A stretch of 64,000 nucleotides of DNA from Embiotoca jacksoni. Its lineage: Eukaryota > Chordata > Actinopteri > Embiotocidae. Both the position numbers and the translations under genes were made by a program. Under the pieces are notes generated by a model. It was not told the origin of the DNA, searched no databases, and was given only the letters and a program-made list of their open reading frames with translations. Location of the stretch: positions 4,480,001 to 4,544,000 of the forward strand of contig JAKOON010000006.1 of assembly GCA_022577435.1 (NCBI GenBank), in the 5' to 3' direction. Shown here piece by piece: positions 13,238 to 25,585 of the stretch (positions are counted from its first letter, which is position 1; each line of letters opens with the position of its first letter).

Positions 13238-15342
13238 CTCTCATCTCGGTCTAACAGGAGATACAAACAGGAACACTAAATAATACGATGAGTGTGTGAA
13301 GACGTGGAATTAAAAGTCTGAGCAACATGAACAGGACAGATCTTTTAATAATGAAAAACAGACGCAGCCGAGTTACCAGTAATAAATGTAAATTTACACT
13401 GTAGGTAGTCCACAGAGTCTTATATAAGAACGAGAAATTAAGAGCCTTACGTCACTGCTTCTGTTGACCTGAACAGTGTGTGTGGGCACAACTCTGGCAA
13501 AGTATGCACATTAGAGAGCGTGAACTTACAGGTGGGCATATCTGTTCACGCGAGTGTGTACTTCTGCAACAGTGCATCAATGGGTGGATGCAAATCTGCG
13601 TGTGTGCGTGTTCTTTAAGAGCATGGTGAGTGTTTGGTACAGATTTCTCGAGCCTTGCCAACTGTTAAACCTTGTTTTTCTGCCAGTGCCTGCTGTCAGC
13701 TCCACCTGTGCCATGAAAAGACACACACACAGGCACACACAGCTTTGCAGCTGTCTCACCTCAGTGCAAATGCCGAGGGGAAAGGACACGCTTCAAGTAG
13801 TCCGATTTAATGAAAAGAAGACCAAACTGAGTAAGTGTAATAAATGTAAAAAGGTAACTGTGGAGGGAATAAAAAAAAAAAAAAAATGTAACTGTTCTTG
13901 AAGGAATGTTTGAAAGCTAACTATTAGGAGTTTCAGAAGGGTGGTGGAAACTTTTAGATTAAGGTCTTTGAATTTAGATAGCCTAAAACATTTCACATTG
14001 ACCTCTTATTGCTCTCTCTTCTGGTTCAAGTCTTTGTCTCCATCTGCCTTAGTCTATTCCTCTTACCCTGTAACGAGGCCAGATATGCAGATTTGTCTGA
14101 GTAACTGAAGCTGCAGCAAAAGAATGTACAGGTCTGAACGTTTTTCACCGCTATCTCTCCCGATACTGACTTTCTGTCTCATTCCCTGCCTCTTCCATTA
14201 CTCTTGCACCCCCAGTTGCACTTCACTATTCTCCCATACGAGTTCTACCTCTCTCTCTGTCCTGGTGGTATGAATGAGTGTGAGGTGGCACTGCATTAAA
14301 ACACCCAGCAGAACAAGTTGTTTAACCAGACACTGAATCTTACAGAGTGAAACAATTAGGTTGTTTCCCCAAGAGTCTTTTTGAAACAAATCATGATCCT
14401 AAGTCTGCCTTGTTACAGTTTAATTATTGTATCAACTATTTGTATATTAGTCTATAATGAGTTGTAGTGGTGATTGATTGAGCAGTCGCTCACCTATCTA
14501 CATTTCTACCAGACCAATGCAACTCGATGCCCCCTTTGCATGCACTGGACATGAGGGGGTAGTGCATTAGTTAAAGCTTATCTGGTATGAATTACCTTCC
14601 TCAGTTTGACACATGATGAGCATCTATCTCTTAAGCAGTCATAGCACCTTTTACATGTAATGTTGCACATTTATACCTATTGTTCACACTTATATACGTA
14701 CAGTAACACATGATGAAAGATTAGGATGTCCGGAAATCCATCTATTGATATGAGTTAAAATGAGTTTTACGAAGTCTAATAGTTTAATTTGAACAAAGTG
14801 TCTTTAATGTGCCATAATGCTGTAAAGACTTTACCATGTTAGACGCCCTGTAATGACTTGTGTTGCGATTTATAGATCACATTTCATTAAATTGAACCAC
14901 AGCTAAGCTAATGACAGAACTACCCTTTAGCCTCACTTAGGGATTCCACGAAGCACTGGTGCTAAGATGCTCTTAAAAAAAAAAAAAAAAAGAGTACGAA
15001 GAGCACCTCCTACCCTTTTGTAGAAAGTTAAGAACGCAGTAAGAGGCTCCTGAACTCCGGCGCTTCCATTCACTGTGTACATCTGTATGCACTTACTACA
15101 GCTGTGTAGATTTGAAAGTTCAGTGTAGTTCAGGGACGTGATAGAGCCATCATCATTCATGCATTTCTTCTCAATTCGCCTGCCTCGCACGTCATCCCAT
15201 TCATTACAACTGCATGTGTTTAAATCTTCTATTATGCCTCTTTTCATTCATAAATGCTTCTTTTTTTAATGAGAAGATCGGCCGCAGGACTCCCTGCTGG
15301 GGCTGGCTAAGGCTCTGCCAAGATCTGGTCTGGATCAGGGTG

Positions 15343-15343
<1 letters not shown>

Positions 15344-15431
<88 letters not shown>
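15344..15431. repeat. (TG)n microsatellite, 88 bp
   Basis: Forty-four uninterrupted TG units, one of the longest pure arrays in the window. Likely highly polymorphic. Confidence 0.98.
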
Positions 15432-16317
15432 CGTGCGCAGTCGCTCTTATCAGTGTAAATAATTAAGAGCAGTCGCACAAAGGCTCTTAGAAACCACTTT
15501 GACAGCGTGGTTGTTTTTGAAGAAGGAAACTGCTGCCAGATTTATGACCACATTATGTGAAACAGATATCATATGAGCAAACTGTTTGGGAAAGAACAAC
15601 ATTACAGCAGAGGGAGGAAGAGAGAGAAGTAGCATGTCTCTCTCTCTCTGAGTGTGGGTGGCTGAATGCTTTTGTATGTATGAATCTGGAGCATAACCGA
15701 TGAATAACGTTGCACATTCCCTGGAGATATTGAGTCAAGATGGCTGACTACAGCTGACCTTTTTTTTGGTTCACTAGAGGTTAACATGTAAAGAGAAGGA
15801 GAAAATCCCTCAGGAAGTTAAGTGAATAAACACAACTCTGGCTTCCATATTGGCCATGACGGTAAAACAAATAAAACAAAACAAAAAGTCTTCATCGCTC
15901 ATCATCACTTATTACCTTTGGCCATTCTGTGTACAGTAGTCTCTCGGCAGACACTGACCACACGCAAGGCTGTACGACATGAGAGTGCATATATGAAGCC
16001 ATCATCGTAGTGTTAAATGACAAGCGAAGAGAAAAGGGGGAGAATATAAATGACAGAACATTTCCGTGTAGGAGCTTCAGTTATGAAAAATGGGATGATA
16101 ACAACAGTAAAGACACGGAGGACGAGCAGAATGATCTAAACAAGACGCATCTCACACCAAAACAAAAGAAGCAAATACATTTACTGCAGGTGCCATTTCT
16201 GAGCAGGACATCGATGCTCTGTACAATCTGTATTCCTTAAGTACTTGTCTCATACAATCACCCAGATACATCAAGACACAAGGTTATGATCTTGTATTTG
16301 CTGTGGTGTGTTATGGT
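15432..16317. other. Single-copy non-coding DNA
   Basis: No gene or element recognised. Several short frames overlap here on both strands without any recognisable domain. Confidence 0.5.
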
Positions 16318-16509
16318 GTGTTTGGACCAAACGCAAAGCAAATTATTCCCGCAGAGAGATGACATACAAAGTCAATGCAAAGACCGAAGGTCCGTGAACT
16401 TGCGCCGGGCGACCCGAAAATGAAAGTTGAAAAAAATCTAACTTGAGCGGTCGTACTCGCACGAGTAAGGCGAGGCAAAAAAAAATAATTTCGCGTTTGG
16501 TCTGAAAAC
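16318..16509. mobile_element. MITE with imperfect terminal inverted repeats
   Basis: The left end (16318-16334, gtgtttggaccaaacgc) and the reverse complement of the right end (16493-16509, gttttcagaccaaacgc) match at 14 of 17 positions. The 192-bp interior is unusually CpG-rich for this window (gcgccgggcgacccg, tcgtactcgcacgag) and codes for nothing. The structure fits a miniature inverted-repeat DNA transposon, and I recall elements with this ggaccaaacgc end in teleosts. No clear target-site duplication is visible, so the superfamily (hAT or PIF/Harbinger) is undecided. Confidence 0.7.
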
Positions 16510-16656
16510 AACATTAGTTCTGCTGTTTTCTTGATGCATCACATACGTCACTATGAACTATATTGTAATAAATGAATTGACACTTGGACAGCACAGAAGC
16601 AAAACAATGGATGATCTCTGCCTTTAGCATGAAACACCTTAGTTAAGAACTCATCA

Positions 16657-16850
16657 AGCTGTGGCTCAGATGGTTGCTGGTTTAATCCCCGGTTCCTCCT
16701 GCCCACATTCCAAAAGTGTCCCCAAGTGGCTCCTGCTGGCAGGTGAACACCTTGCATCTGAGAACGTGTGTGTGAATGGGAAACACTGTTCAGCCCTTAG
16801 AGACCGTTAAGGTGATACAGCGCTTTGGAAGTGCAGACCATTTACCGTCA
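16657..16850 (+). mobile_element. tRNA-derived SINE, diverged copy
   Basis: The 5' part carries a Pol III A-box-like stretch (tggctcagatgg, around 16661) and a B-box-like stretch (ggtttaatccc, around 16679), spaced roughly as in a tRNA gene. A tRNA-unrelated body follows ('gtgtccccaagtggctcctg', 'gtgtgtgaatgggaaacact'), and then the tail 'tttggaagtgcagaccattt'. This order is characteristic of teleost tRNA SINEs. It lies about 150 bp downstream of the MITE. The copy looks old, and the B box departs from the GGTTCRANNCC consensus, so it is probably silent. Confidence 0.75.
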
Positions 16851-19800
16851 AATATATTTTTCACAACTAAATGTAAACTGGGGAACATCTTGGACCTTGT
16901 TATTATCAAATAGCATTAGTTCTATGTTCTGGAGAAAAACTCAGCCGCTGCTTTCCAGAAAAGTCTACGACTGTAAGTAAGGTAGTTAAGCGCCTGGACT
17001 TGAATCCGTTGAAATATGGCAGTAACCAAACTTTGAACAACTGTGAGAAGATTTTCTATAATTCTTTTTAATTGAAAACAGACATCCAGTTGGCCGTGAA
17101 CCACATAAAACAAAAATATATTAAAATTAGAAAAAGTGGTCAAATTAGTTAAGGAGAAAAGTTGAAGTTAGACTAAATTGTAGTGTTCAATGAATCGACA
17201 GAACAAAGAGGAAGGAGAGGAGAGAGACAGAAAGAAGGATGATAAACAGGTAGACATGGCAGCTGGTGTTTGGACATATGCTTCTTTGTACATTTTGATC
17301 CTCACTGTCAACATGATGAAAATCCACAGAATGCGCATGCTTAATGTGGCAGCATTGGGTAAAAACAAATGAGAAAAGTTTAGCAATATCTTGAAGTTTT
17401 CTTTCTAAAGTTGCCCAAGTTTTTAGAAGTTAAGACTTTTGATTGGATCCGATTTTCACTTGTAAACATGTTCAAAATACCAAATGGCAAAAAATGTGAA
17501 CCCTGCTTTCAAAAACAAAAAAGAGGAAGAGGGTTTCTGAGAAGAAGTGGTTTGTCTCAAGATACCATCACTACAGACTGTGTTCAATAGACTTCAAGCT
17601 TGAATCCAGTTGAGTGTTTTTATGTTTGCGTAAGCAACAAACAAAAAAAAAAGCAAGCACAAAGCAAGGACACTCACTAATATTATGTTCCAGTGTTCCT
17701 GTTTTACTACTACTGAGTCATCCTGCTGTTGACAGCAATAGTGTGGGTATACTAGAACAGTGTGGTGATAGAAATAAAGCACTTTTGTATTCCGCCCATC
17801 ATTTTTCTGGTAGAAAATTTGGCAGGTCAGATGCTTTGATCAAATTGGATTCAGAGAATGATTGGATGGGTTTAATACTAGAGTCTGTCTGCATCATGTA
17901 GAAAACGGAAAAGCAGCTGAGACGACGCATAGCAGCTCCACCTGACCTAATTTAGGTTGCTGCATCGTAACACATTAAATGTTCCCAAATGCATAAATTG
18001 CATTAAAAAGTGTGAACGTAAAACATGCTTTTGGCCATGAGCTGGCAAATCAGCCAAACAAAGCCAAAGTGGCCAAGGGAGGCAGCAAATCAGTTTGCTA
18101 GCTGGCAACAGGTTGAAAGACAGGAAATACCTGACAGCAGGTAAAAGGAAAACAGGGAAAGGTAAGAGGCAAGTCGGTCACACTGAAGCAGCTCGGCGTT
18201 AACAGACCAAACCGTCCACTGTATAAGGTTTGTAAATGGAAGAATGGTTGAGTAGCGAGATGATCAGGTCAAGTGATTTCAAGAGGAGAAATACTCACTG
18301 GCTCCCAATACACAGTGAAAATGGTCTCAACAAAAACAGAAGCTTTATTCTAACTAGCGAAGGAAATGTGGATATGAGTTGGGCTGAAGGGTTGAGAAGT
18401 GCCAAGAATGTGACCTTAAAACCAAAGACAGGACCAGGCAGTCGGCACCGGTGTTTATTAACCAGGAAGGCAAGCAAACACTCCGCTGTTATAGTTTTAT
18501 CATTAGACTGAACTAAAAATGATCCATTTAGTCATTAAGTTTGGTATATAAAGTGGAGAAATGGATAATAAAGATATGGCGCGGGCATTACTGTGACATT
18601 CATTTTTACTTTTAACTGCAAAACAACAAATATTTTGTCTAAAGGGTTGAGATCCGATTTTTTTTTTTTGTTTTTTTGAGCTTTTACTTGGCTGTGCTCC
18701 ATTAATTTTAATAAACACAAATAGAGCTAATTTTAATGAACTGAGAAACACGAGGGGAAAAACAAAGAAGCTTAATGCATATTTTAATAAAAGGATGCAG
18801 TGAACTTAAAAACACTTGGAATATGTATAATTTTTGTTGTGTGAGCAAAAGTGAGGGAGAGTGCGAAAGAAAACCAGACTCCCGTCGTCATGGTAACAGC
18901 CACAGCTAAATGGCAAGAACTGCTGTAGTTGCCGTGCTCTATGCCTCTTTCCAGTAACTTCTGAGCACATACTTCACTCAGGGAGATTTTATTTACAACA
19001 TGCATTTAATATTGCTTTTATCAAGACCTCTTCTCAGATGTTTTTGGTATTTTTTTTAGAAACAAAACAAAATGTTTTGACATGAGGCACTGACTTCCTG
19101 TAACATATGTGTAACATTGTAAGTTTTACATCCAAGTGACACTATAATATTTAATTCAAGATACATATACATTCCTGCAGTCAGTACATTCCCATCTCTT
19201 AAAATATGCGGGACAGTAACTGAAAAAGGGAATTGTCCTACTACCTAAGATTCAGTAATTTTTTTCCATTTCCATAAGAACAACAGTGGAAGACATTACT
19301 ACAAATCTGCACACAGGATTTTAAAATAAAAAAGGTCGAAGACTTTAATCTTTACCAGCAACTGACAAAACCTTAATGTCCGATGCTTTTTCACAAGTAA
19401 TTTAAAAGCCCAGTGCTGATCCGTTTAAAGCACAGAAACAAAAGCAAACACGTCTACACAGAGATAACACCGATTTTGTCTCTTGTCAGTAAAATCTCAT
19501 AACACTAAATTGTCCTATTAATCTGAAGCCGTCACCCTGTCTCTTATTGTCTACGGCCCTCCCCGCTGATGCCAGATGATAATGCTGCCTCTTTCCAAAG
19601 TGCTGATTACACTTAGGCATTTCACAGGCCACCTTATCATCCATAAATGGAAGCCCTTTTTCTAGGCTCCTTTTTTTTTTTTTTTTTTTTTTGGGTAGCT
19701 CTATCGTCACTCTTATGTTCAGGCTGTGTTCAACAATGGAGAAACCCAACTTGGAGCAAGAGGGAATTAGTAAAAGCACGGTGCACTGAGAGCTTGGAGG

Positions 19801-19977
19801 GTGTGGATGAAAAGAAGGGGAGTAGTACAAGTAAATGTAATCCTTGTAAACACTGAGAACAGACACACGCACTCGCAGGCTAGTTCAGCGAAAGTAACAA
19901 CTGGGAAATGTTTCAGCATGAAGGAAGATAACACTCGTACATAAAAGAGCACCTTTGGGCCCGTCTTGGTAAATGAA
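16851..19977. other. Single-copy non-coding DNA
   Basis: No gene recognised. A T22 run lies at 19671-19692. Around 18020-18110 there are several TGGC and GCCA half-sites of the NFI kind (for example ctggcaaatcagcca), but the spacing is not canonical. Confidence 0.5.
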
Positions 19978-20029
19978 ACCTCTCTCGTTGACCAGATTAA
20001 CTGGTGGGAGTTAATCTGGTCAGAGAGGT
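19978..20029. repeat. Strong imperfect hairpin
   Basis: Arms tgaccagattaact (19989-20002) and agttaatctggtca (20009-20022) are exact reverse complements around a 6-nt loop (ggtggg). The stem continues outside a 4-nt bulge with acctctc (19978-19984) pairing with gagaggt (20023-20029). That gives 21 paired bases in 52 nt. No terminal repeats or duplications were seen that would make it a transposon end. A small structured RNA is possible, but nothing shows transcription. Confidence 0.8.
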
Positions 20030-20152
20030 GAAGGAAGACCAGAGAGGGGAAAGGATTAATGGCAGTCCCCTTTTGCTAAATTTCTCTTTATCTCCTTCCA
20101 TTGCAGCTTTGAGGGAGAGCAAAACACACAGAAACATAATGCACACATGCAC

Positions 20153-20154
<2 letters not shown>

Positions 20155-20216
<62 letters not shown>
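20155..20216. repeat. (CA)n microsatellite
   Basis: About 31 uninterrupted CA units. Confidence 0.98.
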
Positions 20217-20218
<2 letters not shown>

Positions 20219-21477
20219 GTCAAAGGAGACCATTGAGGATGGTAAGTGAGTTGGCTGCTGCCAAAATGGCTGCCTTTTGTTTACAAATCTCATTATCCTC
20301 TTCAGTTCACGGGGAGCGTGATGAGTAATTACTCCACCAGTGTACAAGTCACACGGCTGGTGTAAAATTCACACTCTAGTAGGGTGGATAATAGCTCTTG
20401 GTAAATACACACCACTTGCTCATGACGAGGCCATCGCTCACGATAAAAAGTAATAAGGGTGTAAGGATCCATAATGTTCAACTGAATGCAAAAGCATATG
20501 CTGAGAATAATCACTGAATGGGAGCACCACCGATAATTCACAAAGGCTGACTTTGGTAAGAAAGCTGTGATTCATATCCTCACAGTTCCACACGTTTACA
20601 GTGGCATTCTGTACAAACTCTCTTCTACTGCTGCTATAGATGGACGATTGATTCTCCTTTTTTGACAGATATCTTTTTCCTCGCTGCTCTGAAGACTCAA
20701 ACTGGCAACTTTGAACAGATGGCACCCTTCCATTCATTGGACATTTGGTTTCAAATAAAGCATATAGTTCCATACAGGTGGCGACGAGAGAAAACTGACC
20801 TTGCGATATCGACAATTTTAATACCTTGCCCTACTCTGGGTTGTACATTTTTTTAATAAATAAAAAACAGAATGTATTCATACTAGTTCATCACGAAGTC
20901 ATAATGCTGCTCTCAGGATGAGGAAGTCTCAGTAAACATAAGCTAATTGATATCAAGTCTATAGATTTAACCCTAACCTTCAGGCTCACTCAACCACTGT
21001 AAAGCATAGCAAATATTCTGAGGGTTATGGTGTAGGCAGATATCTGGATAACAGATTTATAGAGATTAACAGCATAGTAAGAGTGCATTTATCAATCAAT
21101 TATCAACAACAGCTGTCTGACACTCAAATGTATCAAGAGAAAAAAAGTTATCTGTGTAAATCGGAGATGTGTTGAAAATTATAAATGAAATAAATGCATA
21201 TATTCCTATGGGTTTGTTGCATCCGAGCCTCATCTGACCTGTAGTAACTCCAGGTCTCCCTCAGAGCAGCTCCCTCTCTCTGTGTTTGAGTGATTGTCTG
21301 CAGGTTTGCTGAAGTCCGAGGCCACCAGCTGCTCCTCATCACAATATCAAGACCTCCACATATACTCAGATCTGCTATTTCCGCTTTGCCAGATTGTTGT
21401 TGCTTCTCATAGTTCATCTACATGAGTTCAGTAGCCTTTAAAAGGGTTTCACATAACTCCAGGGGATCCACACACCC
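20217..21477. other. Single-copy non-coding DNA
   Basis: Contains short frames on both strands without recognisable domains. AATAAA-like motifs lie around 20753 and 20854, but no upstream coding sequence supports a gene end. Confidence 0.45.
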
Positions 21478-21716
21478 GTATGCTTTCCATGGGAACAGAC
21501 ATGGTTTTCACCTTTAACACCCTCGGTATCACATGTAATCCAATAGGTTTCACACGGGAATCCACACACGCATCACACAACACCTCATGAACATTTTCCA
21601 ATGGGCAATATACACGTTTCACATGTGCAGCCACATGTGCTCTAAATGTTTCACATGTATTCGACATGTTTCCACATTTTAAGTTTCATGTGTTTTTTTT
21701 TTTCTGTAAGGGATGA
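21478..21716 (+). repeat. CACATGTG-rich interspersed repeat, copy A
   Basis: A block built from degenerate TTTCACATGTG motifs on alternating strands. It ends in 'gtgtttttttttttctgtaa' followed by ggg. The core 'atgggcaatatacacgtttc' (21601-21620), followed by acatgtgca, is nearly identical to 23094-23122 in copy B, which has the same orientation and the same kind of end. The shared core and end show that the two are members of one repeat family. The family is not identified with certainty. Confidence 0.7.
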
Positions 21717-22639
21717 CGGGGTGATGCATGCGCATGTGCCCTTAGAGACATTTTGTAGAGATAACACTAATGCGACAGCGCATGTCTGTGTCCCATCAGA
21801 TAAAAACAACAGTTTGTCAGCATAAGTTTAAATAATGTCTCCAGCAAAATCAGCTCATCTTTATGCTCCATAGGCGGCATTACACCACTTTCCTCTATTG
21901 ATGTTTCACTGTATAATGTGATGCCTTTCTTACCTGCTGAAACTCGAGCATACCGTTGTTTTTTTTTTTCCCATCAACATTTTTCTGCTTTGTGGAATCC
22001 CTGTGTGAATCTAATGGGCGAGAAAAGGTGCTTTAAGCTTAACAAGACGCATGTCAGCGGAAAAACAAACAGCAGTTTTATAATTTCAACTCTGCAGAGA
22101 AGATATTTAATGACCCTGAAAAACGAGTTGGGTTCCTGAGTGTTAATGCTACACTCTGTTTTAAATTGAATATACTGTACCACAAATAAATGTGTAAAGC
22201 TCAACCAATTCCATCAGTGTCAGGACCGAAAGCTCTAGACTGCAACTATGGCACCAACTTTAGAGACATGAAGAGACAAAGTATGTAAAATGATTTTGAT
22301 CTGTCGGTGGTGTGAGGACAAATGAAATTCAGATAAACGGGTCTCATTGGACTTTGATTCAGGACACACGGTCTGTACTATCAAATGAGAGTCTTGCAGC
22401 TTCAAAGATTTGTTTTATTTTATTTTCAGAGAAACTCGGAACAGCTCTCATCTCTAGCCGTCTGGCATGCATTTTTAACTCGCACAGTGAAGTTTTAATA
22501 GGGTGAAGTGGTCTTGAAAAAATCGGATTTACACAGAAATGTGCACATACAAATGTGTTTGACCTTAAGAGCATTTTTCCAAGATATCACTGAACTAGAT
22601 ACATGCTACTCGGATCAGAATATCAAATTCTGGACATGC
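21717..22639. other. Single-copy non-coding DNA between repeats
   Basis: AT-rich sequence separating the two CACATGTG-rich copies. No gene recognised. Confidence 0.45.
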
Positions 22640-22975
22640 TCACGGTTTAGCTCTGGGCATGGTAATGTCAGTCTGTCAGTCTGGTCCAAAGCAGTGGACC
22701 GTCTGACTGAGTAGCTTAATAACTGTTGGATGGACTGCCATCAAAATTTTGTAAAGATATTCCTGGTGCCTAGAGGATGAAACCTAATGACTATGGTGAC
22801 CTTTGCCACCAACAACACCAGCGGGCAGCATTTTTTAATGTATCCAGTACTTTGGTTTATGACTACAATTCCTTCCTCAAGTAATGACGTTCCCATCAGC
22901 TGCAGCTGCACTCGAGTTTAGTGCACATTAGCAAATATTAGCATGGAAACATGCTAAATTAAGGTCAACACGTGA
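22640..22975 (+). repeat. Common percomorph interspersed repeat, diverged copy
   Basis: Motifs in order: 'gtctggtccaaagcagtgga', 'aataactgttggatggactg', 'ccatcaaaattttgtaaaga', 'attcctggtgcctagaggat', 'gactatggtgacctttgcca', then 'attagcaaatattagcatgg' and aaacatgctaaattaagg. I recall this whole order (tggatggattgccatgaaat ... ttagcatgctaacatgctaa) from very many percomorph sequences. There is no coding capacity. It runs straight into copy B of the CACATGTG repeat at about 22970. Confidence 0.75.
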
Positions 22976-23205
22976 TCACATGAATGACACGTTTATCACA
23001 TGTCGCAACATCTCATAACATGGGGAGCACATTTGGGAATTGACATGGGCGTCGCACATTATACCCTGAAAATGTTCCGAAACCACGTTTCCGATGGGCA
23101 AAATGCATGTTTCACATGTGCACAATCACACGTGTCATGTGGTCACGTGCGATCACATCAGTTTTTGCACATGCGAAATTCAGGTGTCTTTTTCTGAAAG
23201 GGTGT
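22970..23205 (+). repeat. CACATGTG-rich interspersed repeat, copy B
   Basis: Second member of the family described for copy A, 1.5 kb away and in the same orientation. It shares the core (atgggcaaaatgcatgtttc, 23094-23113) and the terminal 'gtctttttctgaaaggg' block. It contains many CACGTG, CATGTG and GATCAC palindromic hexamers. Confidence 0.7.
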
Positions 23206-23874
23206 CATCACTATGGACCTCCTCTCTCCAAATCATATCATTCTTGTTAACTGTATGTTAAAGTTTCCCACTATAAATGCACTACTTCACTACTATTTAT
23301 CTTGATATCATTGCCATGACCAGACTTTTAAATCAGTCACCTAATCCAAGTGTTTTGCATTTTTAGTTTGTTCTATTCAACTCTCCCATCTGCATGGTCT
23401 GGAAGCTGCTCGGATATCGTACCATGACAAAAAAAAAAAGGTCACTTTTTTTTCCTTTTTTCACACCGTGCAAGCTGGTGAATGTGGAATAAATTCAAGC
23501 CTTTTCAGGCATTACAGAAATTGGGCCTGATATTTGCATTTGTTTTTAAACAAGGCATCAGTGAAGTGACATAAAGTAAGTGGCAGCTGAGACAACTGAC
23601 AAAATGTACATGTCTGCTTGTCCAGCCGCCAGGGGAAGTAATTAAAAAAGTAGCTGCCATCGATTTGTTGATGAGGGGAAGAGGATGGAGGACGGAGGAT
23701 AAAAGAGTCGGAGGCAGTATGGAATAAAAAGCAACAAGAGTAAAGGCCATTAGGACGCATACATCTATTTTAAATATACATGAATGCACCTCACATCCTG
23801 AAAGCATGTGTGCATGCACGTCTTGAACTCTTATTATATATTTTCTATATATTGCATGCGTGTGAATTAATTCA
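23206..23874. other. Single-copy non-coding DNA
   Basis: No gene recognised. It includes a poly(A) run and a poly(T) run at 23429-23460. Confidence 0.45.

Positions 23875-23937
<63 letters not shown>
23875..23937. repeat. (TG)n microsatellite
   Basis: About 30 TG units with one T interruption at the 5' edge. Confidence 0.98.
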
Positions 23938-23939
<2 letters not shown>

Positions 23940-24186
23940 GTCCCTGCGTGTTCCCCATGGGTGCATTCACCAATTCCCTATACTGGGTTGCATTATTGTA
24001 TTGATTAATTGTCATTGATAACTGATGGCTGCAATGACTTGCTTTCTTGCTCTGTGTAGCGAGTGGAGATCTACTACAAAATGAAATATGCCTTCAGTAA
24101 TTGGTTTTAAATGGAAACGCTGACTTGGGTGGTTTGAGGAGTTTACTGCATTAGAGCGGAGGTTATTGTGTGCAGAAGGGGTTCCT

Positions 24187-24233
24187 GTGTGTGTGTGATG
24201 AGTGTATGGGTGTGTGTACTGTTTTCTTGTATG

Positions 24234-24264
<31 letters not shown>
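24187..24264. repeat. Interrupted (TG)n microsatellite
   Basis: Several short TG blocks, with the longest pure run at 24236-24264. Confidence 0.9.
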
Positions 24265-24266
<2 letters not shown>

Positions 24267-25585
24267 TGTATCTTAGGTGGAGTTAAGACACTCATTAATT
24301 GCCTGAGGACTCCGTTAGCCAGGATGACGACGGGTAAAACAAAACAAAAAAGTCACAGAAAGCTGTGCATGTTCTGATTGAGAGCCAAGTTCAATGCACT
24401 CAGATTCAACTATTCAACCGTGTGCCAGAACAACCAAAACTGTTTCCCACAGGCAACTGCTGGGAATGTCATAAATATCATTAATGTCAACAGATGGACA
24501 GTATCACGTGGCGTGAGAGAGGATCATGTCAGGGAGAATCAACATTTCAATGTACAGCAATTCTGCCAATTATTCCCCCACTGCTCTTGCAGTCTTTGAG
24601 GATATCCTCAGTATTCCCCTTTCGCTCCCTCCCCTGTTCTTATCCTCCATCCTCCCACCTTTTTGCCCTTCATTCCCCGGCCGCTGGACTTCAGGAGCTC
24701 TTTTCCCGCTTTCTCCCTGCACCCTCCTCACCATGAAGACGATGAGTTTCTATTCACCAAAGAATGAAACGTTATTGGGGGTTGAAAGGCTGGGAAAGAC
24801 TGGTAGATGTTAGGAGAAAGTAATGAAGAGGGACACACAGAAGCAGAGGGAGATGAAGACAGGAAAGCAGTGTTCAGGGAAGAAGAGGACAGCAAGTGAT
24901 AGATTTAGACAGTAACACATAGAGAGTACTGCCAGTGAGTTAAAGTGACTGTCTAGGTTTTACTTTTTAAGGGGAATAGCAGCAATTGTATGTGTCAGCG
25001 ATTCAGTCAGGGGATGTTTTGTCAGAAAGAAATGATTCACATCTTGGTGACTCTTCTGAATCACTATCGCTGCAAGGCCTGGTCTAGTTCTCTTGTTTAC
25101 TTCTTTACCTTTTCCTCCCTCTTTTATGTCTCACTGTTATGTTCTCCACAATGTTTTGTGACCCGTAAAGCAAGAGACAGACTTCGACAACATTTTATCT
25201 TTACTGTTTGCAGGGGAAATACACGTGACTTTACAAGTAAGCTTAAACAAAAATAAATAACACTTCAAAACGGTTGTGAAGTCTGAAATAAATGAGTCAA
25301 ACTACTTTTTCAGCTTCGCTGCTAACCTCTCTGCTGCTATTCTCGACTTTACAGTTGGGAGCCAGTCGCAGGGGAGAAGTATGATCCATTTTAGATTATG
25401 CTGCATTTGTTTGAAACATAGTGCAGCTTCAAGACTAAGGGTGTTTCACACATTCACACATTTTTTTATTTTTAACCAAATCAATACTGCTGTAACATTT
25501 TTAAGGCTACCAGTTTAAAATACAAATATCATTTTGTTTTTTTTTGATGCTGCTGAGATGATGCAGTTTGTTTCAATGGTTAAAC
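24265..25585. other. Non-coding DNA with opposed pyrimidine and purine segments
   Basis: A pyrimidine-rich segment (24590-24740) is followed directly by a purine-rich segment (24770-24920) on the same strand. No gene or element recognised. Confidence 0.45.

Larger units (their letters stand above)
7918..15343. other. Long repeat-poor non-coding stretch
   Basis: Mostly AT-rich single-copy sequence with no supportable gene. It contains a short (TG)n at 11739-11761, a C9 run at 12563-12571, an exact 15-bp tandem duplication at 13208-13237 and a homeodomain-type palindrome at 9599-9623. Segments 9440-9640 and 12240-12500 are of balanced composition and low in simple repeats, so they are modest candidates for conserved regulatory elements. 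Short open frames here have no recognisable domains. Confidence 0.5.

Noticed and set aside
16985..17020. Possible Tc1 transposase C-terminal motif (cctggacttgaatccgttga)
   Set aside because: The likeness covers only about ten codons and neighbouring sequence does not continue the match.
23627..23642. CTCF-like sequence (gccgccaggggaagta)
   Set aside because: It lacks the 3' part of the CTCF core (GGCGC-type), so the match is too weak to list.
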